Assembly: GCF_003143935.1 (NCBI RefSeq)
Contig: NZ_QFRX01000001.1
Coordinates: 8,205,870-8,269,869, forward strand
Source: Streptomyces sp. Act143
GTDB lineage: Bacteria > Actinomycetota > Actinomycetes > Streptomycetales > Streptomycetaceae
Length of the DNA: 64,000 nt
Direction: 5' to 3'
This document shows, one piece after another, positions 35,867 to 43,684 of the stretch. Position numbers and translations under genes: made by a program. The first letter of the stretch is position 1; each line of letters opens with the position of its first letter. The notes beneath the pieces are model-generated. The model made no database searches and was not told where the DNA came from. It worked only from the letters and a program-made list of their open reading frames with translations.

Positions 35867-37089
35867 CCGACCGCTACACGGTGATCTCGGCCGACTGCCA
35901 CGCGGGCGCCGACCTGCTCGACTACCGGCCGTACCTGGAGAAGCGGTTCCACGACGACTTCGACGCGTGGGCGGCGACGTACGTCAACCCGTACGAGGAC
36001 CTGCTCGCCGACTCGGCGGACAGGAACTGGAACTCCGAGCGGCGGCTCGCGGAGCTGGAGGCCGACGGGATCGTCGCGGAGGTGGTGTTCCCGAACACCA
36101 TCCCGCCCTTCTTCCCGTCGGGTTCGCTGATGGCGCCCGCGCCCACCGCGGCGGAGTACGAGCGGCGCTGGGCCGGACTGCGCGCCCACAACCGCTGGCT
36201 GACGGACTTCTGCGCCGCCGCACCGGGCCGCCGCGCGGGCGTCTTCCAGATCCTCCTCAACGACGTCGAGGAGGCCGTGCACGAGGTCCGCCGGTCCGTG
36301 GCGGCGGGCCTCATGGGCGGTCTGCTGCTGCCCGGCACCCCGCCGGGCTCGGGCCTGCCCGAGCTGTACTCGTCGGCGTACGACCCGCTCTGGGCGGTCT
36401 GCGCGGAGCTCGGCGTCCCCGTCAACCACCACGCGGGCTCGGCGTCCCCGCCGCTCGGTGACGAACCGGCGGCGCGCGCGGTCTTCATGGTCGAGACGAC
36501 CTGGTTCTCGCACCGGGCGCTGTGGCACCTCGTCTTCGGCGGCGCCTTCCGCCGCCACCCGCAGCTGAGGCTGGTCCTCACCGAGCAGGGCTCGGGCTGG
36601 ATACCGGGGGTGCTGGAGATGCTGGACTACTACCACGGGCGCCTGGTCGCGGCGGCGACGAAGGCCACCACCGCGGAGTCCAAGTTCGGCGCCGGACTCG
36701 CCGCCCGCATGGGCGACCCGCCCTCACAGGTCTGGCGCGACAACTGCTTCGTCGGCGCCAGCTTCATGCGCCCGCACGAGGTGCCGCTGCGCGACCGGAT
36801 CGGCGTCGACAAGATCATGTGGGGCAGCGACTACCCCCACGACGAGGGCACCTGCCCGTACACGCGCGAGGGCCTGCGGTACGCCTACGCGCGCGTGCCG
36901 CGCGAGGAGGTTGCGGCGATGGTCGGCGGCAACGCCGCGCGCGTGTACGGCTTCGACCTGGACCTCCTCGACCCCATCGCGGCGAAGGTGGGGCCGACGG
37001 TGGAGGAGATCGCCGAGCCGCTCACCGAGCCGCCGGCGGACGCGACGAGTCCGGTGTTCGCGAAGGGGGCGTCGGTGCGGGTCTGGTGA
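35863..37089 (+). CDS. Amidohydrolase-2 family protein (second paralogue)
   Basis: A 408-aa paralogue of the preceding gene, translationally coupled through ATGA. The matching motifs are ISADCHAGADLLDYRPYLEK, VNHHAGSASPP, LTEQGSGWIPGVLEMLDYYH and IMWGSDYPHDEGTCPYTRE. Metal ligands and the final Asp are conserved. The two paralogues could form a heteromer or act on successive intermediates; neither has a known substrate. Last gene of the TetR-controlled operon. Confidence 0.88.
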   Translation: MTDRYTVISADCHAGADLLDYRPYLEKRFHDDFDAWAATYVNPYEDLLADSADRNWNSERRLAELEADGIVAEVVFPNTIPPFFPSGSLMAPAPTAAEYERRWAGLRAHNRWLTDFCAAAPGRRAGVFQILLNDVEEAVHEVRRSVAAGLMGGLLLPGTPPGSGLPELYSSAYDPLWAVCAELGVPVNHHAGSASPPLGDEPAARAVFMVETTWFSHRALWHLVFGGAFRRHPQLRLVLTEQGSGWIPGVLEMLDYYHGRLVAAATKATTAESKFGAGLAARMGDPPSQVWRDNCFVGASFMRPHEVPLRDRIGVDKIMWGSDYPHDEGTCPYTREGLRYAYARVPREEVAAMVGGNAARVYGFDLDLLDPIAAKVGPTVEEIAEPLTEPPADATSPVFAKGASVRVW

Positions 37090-37201
37090 CTTCCCGAATC
37101 GCCCGCGCGGGAGCGTTGATGCGCGGCCGGCGCATTCCTGGGCCGCCTCGCAGGGGCGTCGGTGCGGACGGGAGGGCGTCCGGGGTGCGATCCTCCCGTC
37201 T

Positions 37202-37912
37202 GTGACCGAACCCACGCATGACGAGACCCACGGCGGTGCGCTCGGTGAGCGGCTGAACTGGCTGAGGGCGGCCGTCCTCGGCGCCAACGACGGCATCGTG
37301 TCGACCGCGGGCCTCGTAGTCGGCGTGGCCGGCGCCACCGACGACCGCTCGGCCCTGCTGACGGCGGGCCTGGCCGGACTGCTCGCCGGGTCGATGTCGA
37401 TGGCGGCGGGGGAGTACGTGTCCGTCTCCACCCAGCGCGACTCGGAGAAGGCGGCGCTGGCGCTGGAGAAGCGGGAGCTGCGTGAGCAGCCCGAGGCCGA
37501 GCTGGAGGAGCTCACCTGGTTGCTGACGGAACGGGGACTGTCGCGGGACGTGGCCCGGGAGGCCGCCGAGCAGCTCACCGCGCGGGACGCCCTGCGCGCC
37601 CACGCGCGCGTGGAGCTCGGCATCGACCCCGACCAGCTGACCAACCCCTGGCACGCCGCCTGGGCGAGCTTTCTGGCGTTCACGGCGGGCGCCCTGCTCC
37701 CGCTGCTGGCGATGGTCCTGCCGCCCGCCGGCTGGCGCCTCGCGGTCACCGTGGTCTCGGTCCTCGCCGCCCTCGTTCTCACCGGCTGGAGCAGCGCCCG
37801 CCTCGGCGCGGCCGAACCCGGCAGGGCGATGCTGCGGAATGTGGCGGGCGGCGCGCTGGCCATGGGGGTCACGTACGCGGCCGGGACGCTGCTGGGTGCG
37901 GCCGGAGTCTGA
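37202..37912 (+). CDS. VIT1/CCC1-type transporter
   Basis: A 236-aa membrane protein from GTG 37202. The first transmembrane helix carries the family signature LRAAVLGANDGIVSTAGLVV, with the conserved Asp-Gly; helix 2 is AGLAGLLAGSMSMAAGEYVS. A charged, Glu-rich cytoplasmic domain (about 78-150) binds metal in plant VIT1. Three more helices follow. Family role: proton-coupled Fe2+/Mn2+ export or vacuolar-type storage. No ribosome site; GATCCT ends seven bases before the GTG, suggesting a leaderless transcript. Confidence 0.9.
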   Translation: MTEPTHDETHGGALGERLNWLRAAVLGANDGIVSTAGLVVGVAGATDDRSALLTAGLAGLLAGSMSMAAGEYVSVSTQRDSEKAALALEKRELREQPEAELEELTWLLTERGLSRDVAREAAEQLTARDALRAHARVELGIDPDQLTNPWHAAWASFLAFTAGALLPLLAMVLPPAGWRLAVTVVSVLAALVLTGWSSARLGAAEPGRAMLRNVAGGALAMGVTYAAGTLLGAAGV

Positions 37913-37945
37913 AACCGCCCGTGCAGACTTTGGCGGAGATCACCA

Positions 37946-37977
37946 ACAAGTAAGCGCGTACTCTCGGTAATACTTGT
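37946..37977. promoter_or_regulatory. Inverted repeat ACAAGTA/TACTTGT upstream of the desaturase operon
   Basis: Perfect seven-base arms at 37946-37952 and 37971-37977, 18 bases apart, in an unusually AT-rich stretch of the 113-base gap. Possible operator. A TACGGT hexamer at 38014-38019, six bases before the ATG, is the likely -10. Confidence 0.4.
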
Positions 37978-38025
37978 GAGTAACAACGTCTAGCGGCGGC
38001 CGACCGGCGGTTCTACGGTGCCCCC

Positions 38026-38892
38026 ATGCCGAACCTGCCCGATGTCGTGCTGTGGTCGATACCCGCCTTCGTGCTGCTCACCGTGGTCGAGATGATCAGC
38101 GTGCGCATCCACCCGGACGAGGACGCCGCCGGATACGAGACGAAGGACGCCGCGACCAGCGTCGGCATGGGCCTGGGCAGCCTCGTCTTCGACTTCCTCT
38201 GGAAGATCCCCATCGTCGCCGTCTACACGGCGATCTACGAACTCACGCCCCTGCACGTCCCCGTGCTGTGGTGGACCGTCCCGCTGATGCTCCTCGCGCA
38301 GGACTTCTTCTACTACTGGTCGCACCGCGGCCACCACGTCATCCGCGTCCTGTGGGCCTGTCACGTCGTCCACCACTCCAGCGAGAAGTTCAATCTCACC
38401 ACCGCCCTGCGCCAGCCCTGGACCTCGCTGACCGTGTGGCCGTTCTACGTCCCGCTGATCGCCGCCGGCGTGCACCCGGCAGCCCTCGCGTTCTGCTCCT
38501 CGGCGAACCTCGTCTACCAGTTCTGGATCCACACCGAGCGCATCGACAAGATGCCCCGCTGGTTCGAGTTCGTCCTCAACACGCCCTCCCACCACCGGGT
38601 CCACCACGCCTCCCAGGGCGGCTACCTGGACCGCAACTTCGGCGGCATCCTCATCGTCTGGGACCGGCTCTTCGGCTCGTTCGTCGCCGAGACCGACCGG
38701 CCCGTCTACGGGTTGACCAAGAACATCAACACGTTCAACCCGATCAAGGTCGCCACGCATGAGTACGTGTCGATCGCCAAGGACATCAAGGCCGCCCGCA
38801 GGTGGCGCGACCGCGCGGGCATCCTGTTCCGGGGCCCGGGGTGGAAACCCGCTGGTGCCCCGGAGCCGGCCGAGGAGATCATCGCCGCGTGA
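38026..38892 (+). CDS. Sterol desaturase/fatty-acid hydroxylase family protein
   Basis: A 288-aa membrane protein with four to five transmembrane segments. All three histidine clusters of the di-iron site are present: DFFYYWSHRGHH (about 94-105), HVVHHSSEKFN, and HRVHHASQGGYLDRNFGG. Family role: oxygen-dependent hydroxylation or desaturation of lipids. The start ATG 38026 lacks a ribosome site and lies six bases after TACGGT, so it may be leaderless. The stop overlaps the YhhN gene by four bases. Confidence 0.92.
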   Translation: MPNLPDVVLWSIPAFVLLTVVEMISVRIHPDEDAAGYETKDAATSVGMGLGSLVFDFLWKIPIVAVYTAIYELTPLHVPVLWWTVPLMLLAQDFFYYWSHRGHHVIRVLWACHVVHHSSEKFNLTTALRQPWTSLTVWPFYVPLIAAGVHPAALAFCSSANLVYQFWIHTERIDKMPRWFEFVLNTPSHHRVHHASQGGYLDRNFGGILIVWDRLFGSFVAETDRPVYGLTKNINTFNPIKVATHEYVSIAKDIKAARRWRDRAGILFRGPGWKPAGAPEPAEEIIAA

Positions 38893-39560
38893 CACGCTTC
38901 CTCTTGCGGGCCTTCGCCCTCACGGCCGTTGTGGACCTGGCCTCCCTGGCCGCCGGGTGGGACGTCGGGCACATCGTCGCCAAACCCCTGCTGATGCCCC
39001 TCCTGGCCGCGTACGCGGCGTCCAGGGGCGCGCCCCGCCTCCTGATCGCCGCGCTGCTCCTCGGCTGGGGCGGCGACACCCTGCTCCTCCTCGACGCCGA
39101 TCCGGCCTTCCTCGCGGGGATGGCCTCCTTCGCCGTCGGGCACGTCTGCTACATCGTCCTGTTCCAGAAGCACGGCACGGACATGGCGACCGTACGCGCG
39201 CGGGGCGGCTTTCTCGCCGTCGTCTACACCGTCGGGCTGTCCACCACGATCCAGTCCCTCTGGCCGGACCTCCCCGCCGACCTGCGCATCCCCGTCGCCG
39301 GCTACAGCGTCCTGCTGACCGTCATGGCCTACCTCGCCGCCGCCCGCATGGGCCGGGTCGCGGGGATCGGCGGCGTGCTCTTCGTGCTCTCCGACACGCT
39401 CATCGCGAGCGGCGTCGCCGACTGGGACCAGCTGCCGCGCCCCGATCTGTGGATCATGCTCACCTACATAGCCGCGCAGTTCCTGCTGGTCACCGGCACA
39501 CTCGGCGAGCGACGGCAGCAGGGTGAGGCGTACGGTGAAGTGCGCTCGACCACCGCCTGA
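38889..39560 (+). CDS. YhhN family lysoplasmalogenase-like membrane protein
   Basis: A 223-aa protein from GTG 38889, inside the overlap GTGA. About eight hydrophobic helices; the family motifs are KPLLMPLLAAYAASRGAP (about 31-48), LLLGWGGDTLLLL and the SDTLIASGVAD segment. Family knowledge: YhhN/TMEM86 proteins include lysoplasmalogenases that cleave vinyl-ether lysolipids. With the upstream lipid hydroxylase this suggests a small lipid-modification operon; inference. Confidence 0.9.
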   Translation: MTRFLLRAFALTAVVDLASLAAGWDVGHIVAKPLLMPLLAAYAASRGAPRLLIAALLLGWGGDTLLLLDADPAFLAGMASFAVGHVCYIVLFQKHGTDMATVRARGGFLAVVYTVGLSTTIQSLWPDLPADLRIPVAGYSVLLTVMAYLAAARMGRVAGIGGVLFVLSDTLIASGVADWDQLPRPDLWIMLTYIAAQFLLVTGTLGERRQQGEAYGEVRSTTA

Positions 39561-39596
39561 GCGCACGAAGCACCACAGACGAGAAGGACCCTCGCC

Positions 39597-40640
39597 ATGC
39601 GCGCCACCACCATCCACGCCCCCTTCGACATGCGGGTGGAGAACGTGCCCGACCCGGTCGTCCAGCTGCCGACCGACGCCGTGGTGCGTGTACTGCGCGC
39701 CTGCATCTGCGGCAGCGACCTGTGGGCGTACCGCGGGGAGGCCGCCCGGCAGCCGGGGCAGCGCATCGGGCACGAGTTCCTCGGGATCGTCGAGGAGACG
39801 GGCGCCGAGGTGGACACGGTACGGCGCGGGGACCTGGTCGTCGCGCCCTTCATGTGGTCCGACGGCGTCTGCGACTACTGCCGGGAGGGCCTGCACACCT
39901 CCTGCGAGCACGGCGGCTTCTGGGGCTCCGTCGGCTACGACGGCGGCCAGGGCGAGGCCGTGCGCGTGCCCTTCGCCGACGGCACCCTCGTCCAGCTGCC
40001 CAAGGAGGCGGCCTCCGACGACCACCTGCTGTCCGCGCTGCTGACCCTCTCCGACGTCATGGGCACCGGCCACCACGCCGCCCTCGGCGCCGGGGCCCGC
40101 GCGGGCGCCACCGTCGCCGTCGTCGGGGACGGCGCCGTCGGCCTGTGCGCGGTCCTCGCCGCCAAGCGGCTGGGCGCCGAACGGATCATCGCCCTCGGCC
40201 GCCACGAGGTCCGCACCGACATCGCACGCCGCTTCGGCGCCACCGACGTCGTCGCCGAGCGCGGGGACGCGGCCGTCGAAGCCGTGCGGGAACTCACCGG
40301 CGGACAGGGCGCGCACGCCGTCGTCGAGGCCGTCGGCACCGAGCAGTCCATGCGCACGGCCATCGGCACCGCCCGCGACGGCGGCACCGTCGGCTGGGTC
40401 GGCGTCCCGCACGGCAGCGGCACCGGACTCGACCTCGGCGTCATGTTCGACCGGAACATCGCGCTGCGCGGCGGCGTCGCACCGGTCCGCGCCTACATCC
40501 CCGAGCTGCTGCCCGACATCCTGGACGGCACCATCGACCCGTCGCCCGTCTTCGACCTGACCGTCGACATGGAAGGCGTCCCGGCGGGATACAAGGCGAT
40601 GGACGAGCGCACGGCCCTGAAGGTGCTCGTCACCGGCTGA
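39597..40640 (+). CDS. Zinc-dependent alcohol dehydrogenase family protein
   Basis: A 347-aa MDR protein. ATG 39597 follows AGAAGGA. Catalytic zinc ligands: ACICGSDLW (Cys) and GHEFLG (His, Glu). The structural zinc loop CDYCREGLHTSC has three of the usual four cysteines, with Gly in place of the third. Rossmann motif VAVVGDGAVGLCAVLAAK (about 166-183). The neighbours leave the substrate undetermined. It is 36 bases after the YhhN gene and could be in the same transcript. Confidence 0.9.
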   Translation: MRATTIHAPFDMRVENVPDPVVQLPTDAVVRVLRACICGSDLWAYRGEAARQPGQRIGHEFLGIVEETGAEVDTVRRGDLVVAPFMWSDGVCDYCREGLHTSCEHGGFWGSVGYDGGQGEAVRVPFADGTLVQLPKEAASDDHLLSALLTLSDVMGTGHHAALGAGARAGATVAVVGDGAVGLCAVLAAKRLGAERIIALGRHEVRTDIARRFGATDVVAERGDAAVEAVRELTGGQGAHAVVEAVGTEQSMRTAIGTARDGGTVGWVGVPHGSGTGLDLGVMFDRNIALRGGVAPVRAYIPELLPDILDGTIDPSPVFDLTVDMEGVPAGYKAMDERTALKVLVTG

Positions 40641-40643
40641 GAC

Positions 40644-41654
40644 TCACCAGCGGATCGGCACCGGCAGCGCCGTCAGCAGCCCCGACACCAGGACCACCAC
40701 GCCCAGTACGGCGACCTCCGCGCGCGCGGGGGAGCAGGCGGCCAGCGGGTCGGGCGCGCGGCGCAGCCGGAGCCGCGCCCACAGGGCGAGCGCCGCGACC
40801 ACGGCCACGAGCAGCACCTTGGCGAGCAGCACGCGCCCGTACGCGGTCGACGTCAGCTGGTCCAGGACGGTCTCCGGCGGCATCCGGCGCAGCGTGCTGC
40901 ACACCCCGGTCGCGGTGATCGCGGCCAGCAGGACGGCGGCCACGCGCGCGTAGAGGCCCAGCAGGGCCGCACCCGCCGCCGACGCGCCCCACCCCCGCAG
41001 GGCCCGCAGCGCGTGCAGCAGGCCGCCCACCCACAGCGCCGCACAGGTCAGGTGCACGAGCGTCAGCCCCGACCCGACCAGCGGACTGTGCTCGGTGGTG
41101 GGATGGGCGCGCAGGGCCTCCGCCGCGATCACGGCGGCCAGGGGCCACACCTGGGTGCCCGGCCGGGCCGAGCGGGCGCACAGCCCGGCCACGAGGAACG
41201 CGTTGACCTCGACGAGCGCCAGCTTGCCGTCCCGGGAGTCGTACAGGCCGCCCACGTCGATGTCGCCGAGGCCGTGCGGCACGAGGTTCCCGGTCGCCAC
41301 GACCGAGGCCAGCCCCAGCGCGGCCACGAAACCGGCGCCCGCGGCATACACGGCCCAACTGCGCGGCAGGGCCGGGGAAGCGCCGGGGACGGCACGGGCC
41401 AGCCGGTTCACGAACAGCTCGCCCACCGGAACGCACAGCGCGGCGAACAGCACCGCCCGCAGCAGCGCGATGCCACCGTCGCCGGGCGCCTCGGCCTCCC
41501 CGGTGCCGTGCAGCGCAGCGGACGGGCCGAGGAGCGGTATCAGGGCGCCGAGGGCCACCAGGACGAGCACGGCGACGGCACGGCCGGTACCGGACCGGCG
41601 CGGCAGCGGCCCGCCGGCGTCGGTGGCCTCGGTGCCGGGTCTTATCAAGGTCAC
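40644..41654 (-). CDS. CopD-domain membrane protein
   Basis: A 336-aa protein from GTG 41654, about eight transmembrane segments. The C-terminal half carries the CopD domain: LVHLTCAALWVGGLLHALRA with the conserved His and Trp, a later LRRMPPETVLDQLTSTAYGR, VLLAKVLLVAVVAALALWAR. Family role: copper uptake or resistance at the cytoplasmic membrane. No CopC domain is present. Convergent with the dehydrogenase gene, three bases apart. The start is uncertain because the ribosome site is weak. Confidence 0.85.
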   Translation of the reverse strand: MTLIRPGTEATDAGGPLPRRSGTGRAVAVLVLVALGALIPLLGPSAALHGTGEAEAPGDGGIALLRAVLFAALCVPVGELFVNRLARAVPGASPALPRSWAVYAAGAGFVAALGLASVVATGNLVPHGLGDIDVGGLYDSRDGKLALVEVNAFLVAGLCARSARPGTQVWPLAAVIAAEALRAHPTTEHSPLVGSGLTLVHLTCAALWVGGLLHALRALRGWGASAAGAALLGLYARVAAVLLAAITATGVCSTLRRMPPETVLDQLTSTAYGRVLLAKVLLVAVVAALALWARLRLRRAPDPLAACSPARAEVAVLGVVVLVSGLLTALPVPIRW

Positions 41655-41754
41655 CTCAGGATCTTCACCAGCCGCCGCAGAACGGGGCAAGTCAAGGAAA
41701 ACAACTGGCGGTACACGATTCCGCCCAGGGGTACGTTTTCCGGCCGTCCACCGC

Positions 41755-43050
41755 TCACGCCCACCGCGCGGGATCGGCACCCCAGACCCCCGGTGGCCGC
41801 GCCCAGTCGACCGGCCCGCCGGTGAAGGACACCGGCGAACGGGCGTACCGCAGCCGTCCGATCCCGCTGCCGGTCTCGGCGAGCCAGGCGTCCGGACCGT
41901 CGTACCCGACCTCCCCGACCGGCCCGGCCGGGACCCCCGTCATCAGCCACTGCGCCGTCCGCGCCAGCGCCAGCCGCACGCACCGGCTGCCACCGTCGTA
42001 CGACTGCTCGCGCACCGCCCGCAGCACCTCCGCCGCCAGCAGATACCCCGTCCCGTGGTCCAGCGCCTGAGCGGGCAGCGCGCCTGGCCGCTCCATCGAC
42101 CCCTCGACGGCCGCGATCCCGGTCGCCACCTGCACCAGGCTGTCGAAGCCCCGTCGTCCGCTCCACGGCCCGTACGCGCCCCACGCCGACAACTGCGCCA
42201 CGACGACCCCCGGCCGCCGCTCGGCCAGCGCCCCCGGCGACAGCCCGAACCGGTCCAGCGCGCCCGGCCGATACCCGGTGACGACCACGTCGGCGGTCGC
42301 GAGCAACTCCTCGAAGGTGTCCCTGTCGGCCGTCAGGTCCAGCGTCGCCGACCGCTTCCCGAAGCCCGTGTCGGCATGCTGATCGGGGAGTTCGGGGAGC
42401 CGCGGCGGATCGATCCGCAGCACGTCCGCGCCCAGCAGTGCGAGCGTGCGGGTCGCGACCGGGCCCGCGATGACCCGGGTCAGATCCAGCACCCGCAGTC
42501 CGGCGGCGGGCAGCAGGGGAGCCCCGTCGACCGGCGTGAGCACGCGCGCGGGGGCGGAGTCGAGGCGCTCGCGCTCGACAAGAGGCCGCTTCGCCAGCTC
42601 GGCCGCCTGCTCGTGGGCCGCCCACTCCTCGGGCGTCCGCAGCGCGACGGCGAGACCCCCGGCCGCGTACACGGCCTCCTCGACCTCCAGGGCGGACCGC
42701 TCGGCGAACGCCGCCTCCAGGGAGTCGGCCGGGCCCATCACCTTGAGCAGCCGCTCCCGGTGGTGCGGGTAGTTCGCGTGCGTGCGCACCCACCCGTCGG
42801 CGGTGCGCCAGAACCTGGACAGCGGCGCGAAGTTGACCGGTGCCCGACCATTGATCAACAGATGCCGCTCACTCGTGAACGCGGTGGCCACGGCCCCGTC
42901 GTCCACCCGCACGTCCGGCACCTCGTCGCGCCCGGCCCGCAGGGCGCCCAGCTCAGCGGCGGCCCGCGCACACGCACCGACACAGGCCCGCGCCAACTCC
43001 CGTACGGGGAGCCGCGCCTGAAGAGCACCCTCGCGCACCACATCAGTCAT
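41755..43050 (-). CDS. CaiB/BaiF-type (class III) CoA-transferase, halves apparently permuted
   Basis: A 431-aa protein from ATG 43050. The canonical N-terminal block of this family (RVLDLTRVIAGPVATRTLAL, LGADVLRIDPPRLPELP, ADVVVTGYRPGALDRFGLSP) begins only near residue 190. The catalytic Asp is plausible in QALDHGTGYLLAAEVLRA. The preceding half (FWRTADGWVRTHANYPHHRE, VALRTPEEWAAHEQAAELAK) resembles the C-terminal half of standard members. The order is thus reversed, as in a circular permutation or a fused pair with lost ends. The substrate is unknown. Monocistronic. Confidence 0.85.
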   Translation of the reverse strand: MTDVVREGALQARLPVRELARACVGACARAAAELGALRAGRDEVPDVRVDDGAVATAFTSERHLLINGRAPVNFAPLSRFWRTADGWVRTHANYPHHRERLLKVMGPADSLEAAFAERSALEVEEAVYAAGGLAVALRTPEEWAAHEQAAELAKRPLVERERLDSAPARVLTPVDGAPLLPAAGLRVLDLTRVIAGPVATRTLALLGADVLRIDPPRLPELPDQHADTGFGKRSATLDLTADRDTFEELLATADVVVTGYRPGALDRFGLSPGALAERRPGVVVAQLSAWGAYGPWSGRRGFDSLVQVATGIAAVEGSMERPGALPAQALDHGTGYLLAAEVLRAVREQSYDGGSRCVRLALARTAQWLMTGVPAGPVGEVGYDGPDAWLAETGSGIGRLRYARSPVSFTGGPVDWARPPGVWGADPARWA

Positions 43051-43092
43051 GACTTCACTATGCAGTATTGATGCAATCAACCTGGGATCAAC

Positions 43093-43611
43093 CTACGAGG
43101 CGGCGGACCACCAGAGCCGTACCTCCTTGCGCACATCGGTGGGCCGCAGCTCCCAACCCTGGGCGAGGGCGACCTGGGCGACGTACCAGCCGCCGATGCC
43201 GCGGTAGTGACGCATCGGTATCGCGCACTCCATCAACCGGTGGAACTTCTTGGGATCGCGCGGAAACCGGGCCTGGGTCGTCCAATTGGCGACCTCCCTC
43301 TCGACACGTGCCTTGTAGTACGCGGTGTCGCCTTCGTGTATCAGCTCGGGCCAGGTCACGCCCCAGGAGGGCAGGCGCATACGGGCGGTGGCGCGGTCCA
43401 GCATCTTGAACAGGCCGTTCTCGTAAGAGGTGCTGAACACGACGATCGCCTCCGTCAGCATGCCCACGGCGAAGGTGACGAGAACGACCGCGAGCCAGAA
43501 CACCCAGAGCACCGGCATGACCAGCACGGTCGCGATGAAGCGCGCGGTCAGCAGTCCCTTGGGGCGCACCGGTTCGGCCGTCCAGGTCGCCGGATCTTCG
43601 TACACATCCAT
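43093..43611 (-). CDS. Membrane-associated hypothetical protein
   Basis: A 172-aa protein from ATG 43611. A pair of hydrophobic segments (about 23-60: FIATVLVMPVLWVFWLAVVL and VTFAVGMLTEAIVVFSTSYE) is followed by a soluble, aromatic-rich C-terminus (TTQARFPRDPKKFHRLMECA, VRLWWSAAS). I recognise no family. No ribosome site beyond GGGGGA 12 bases upstream. It lies between the protease terminator and the CoA-transferase gene. Confidence 0.7.
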   Translation of the reverse strand: MDVYEDPATWTAEPVRPKGLLTARFIATVLVMPVLWVFWLAVVLVTFAVGMLTEAIVVFSTSYENGLFKMLDRATARMRLPSWGVTWPELIHEGDTAYYKARVEREVANWTTQARFPRDPKKFHRLMECAIPMRHYRGIGGWYVAQVALAQGWELRPTDVRKEVRLWWSAAS

Positions 43612-43637
43612 GGCCGAGGATCATCCCCCACGCACAA

Positions 43638-43666
43638 AGGGGCCGGGGACCCGGTCCCCGACCCCT
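43638..43666 (-). terminator. Terminator of the subtilisin pair
   Basis: A 13-bp stem with one mismatch (43638-43650 with 43654-43666) and a three-base loop, entirely GC-rich. It lies 19 bases after the TAA of the downstream subtilisin gene. Confidence 0.75.
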
Positions 43667-43684
43667 TCGCTCACGCGCGCGCCG

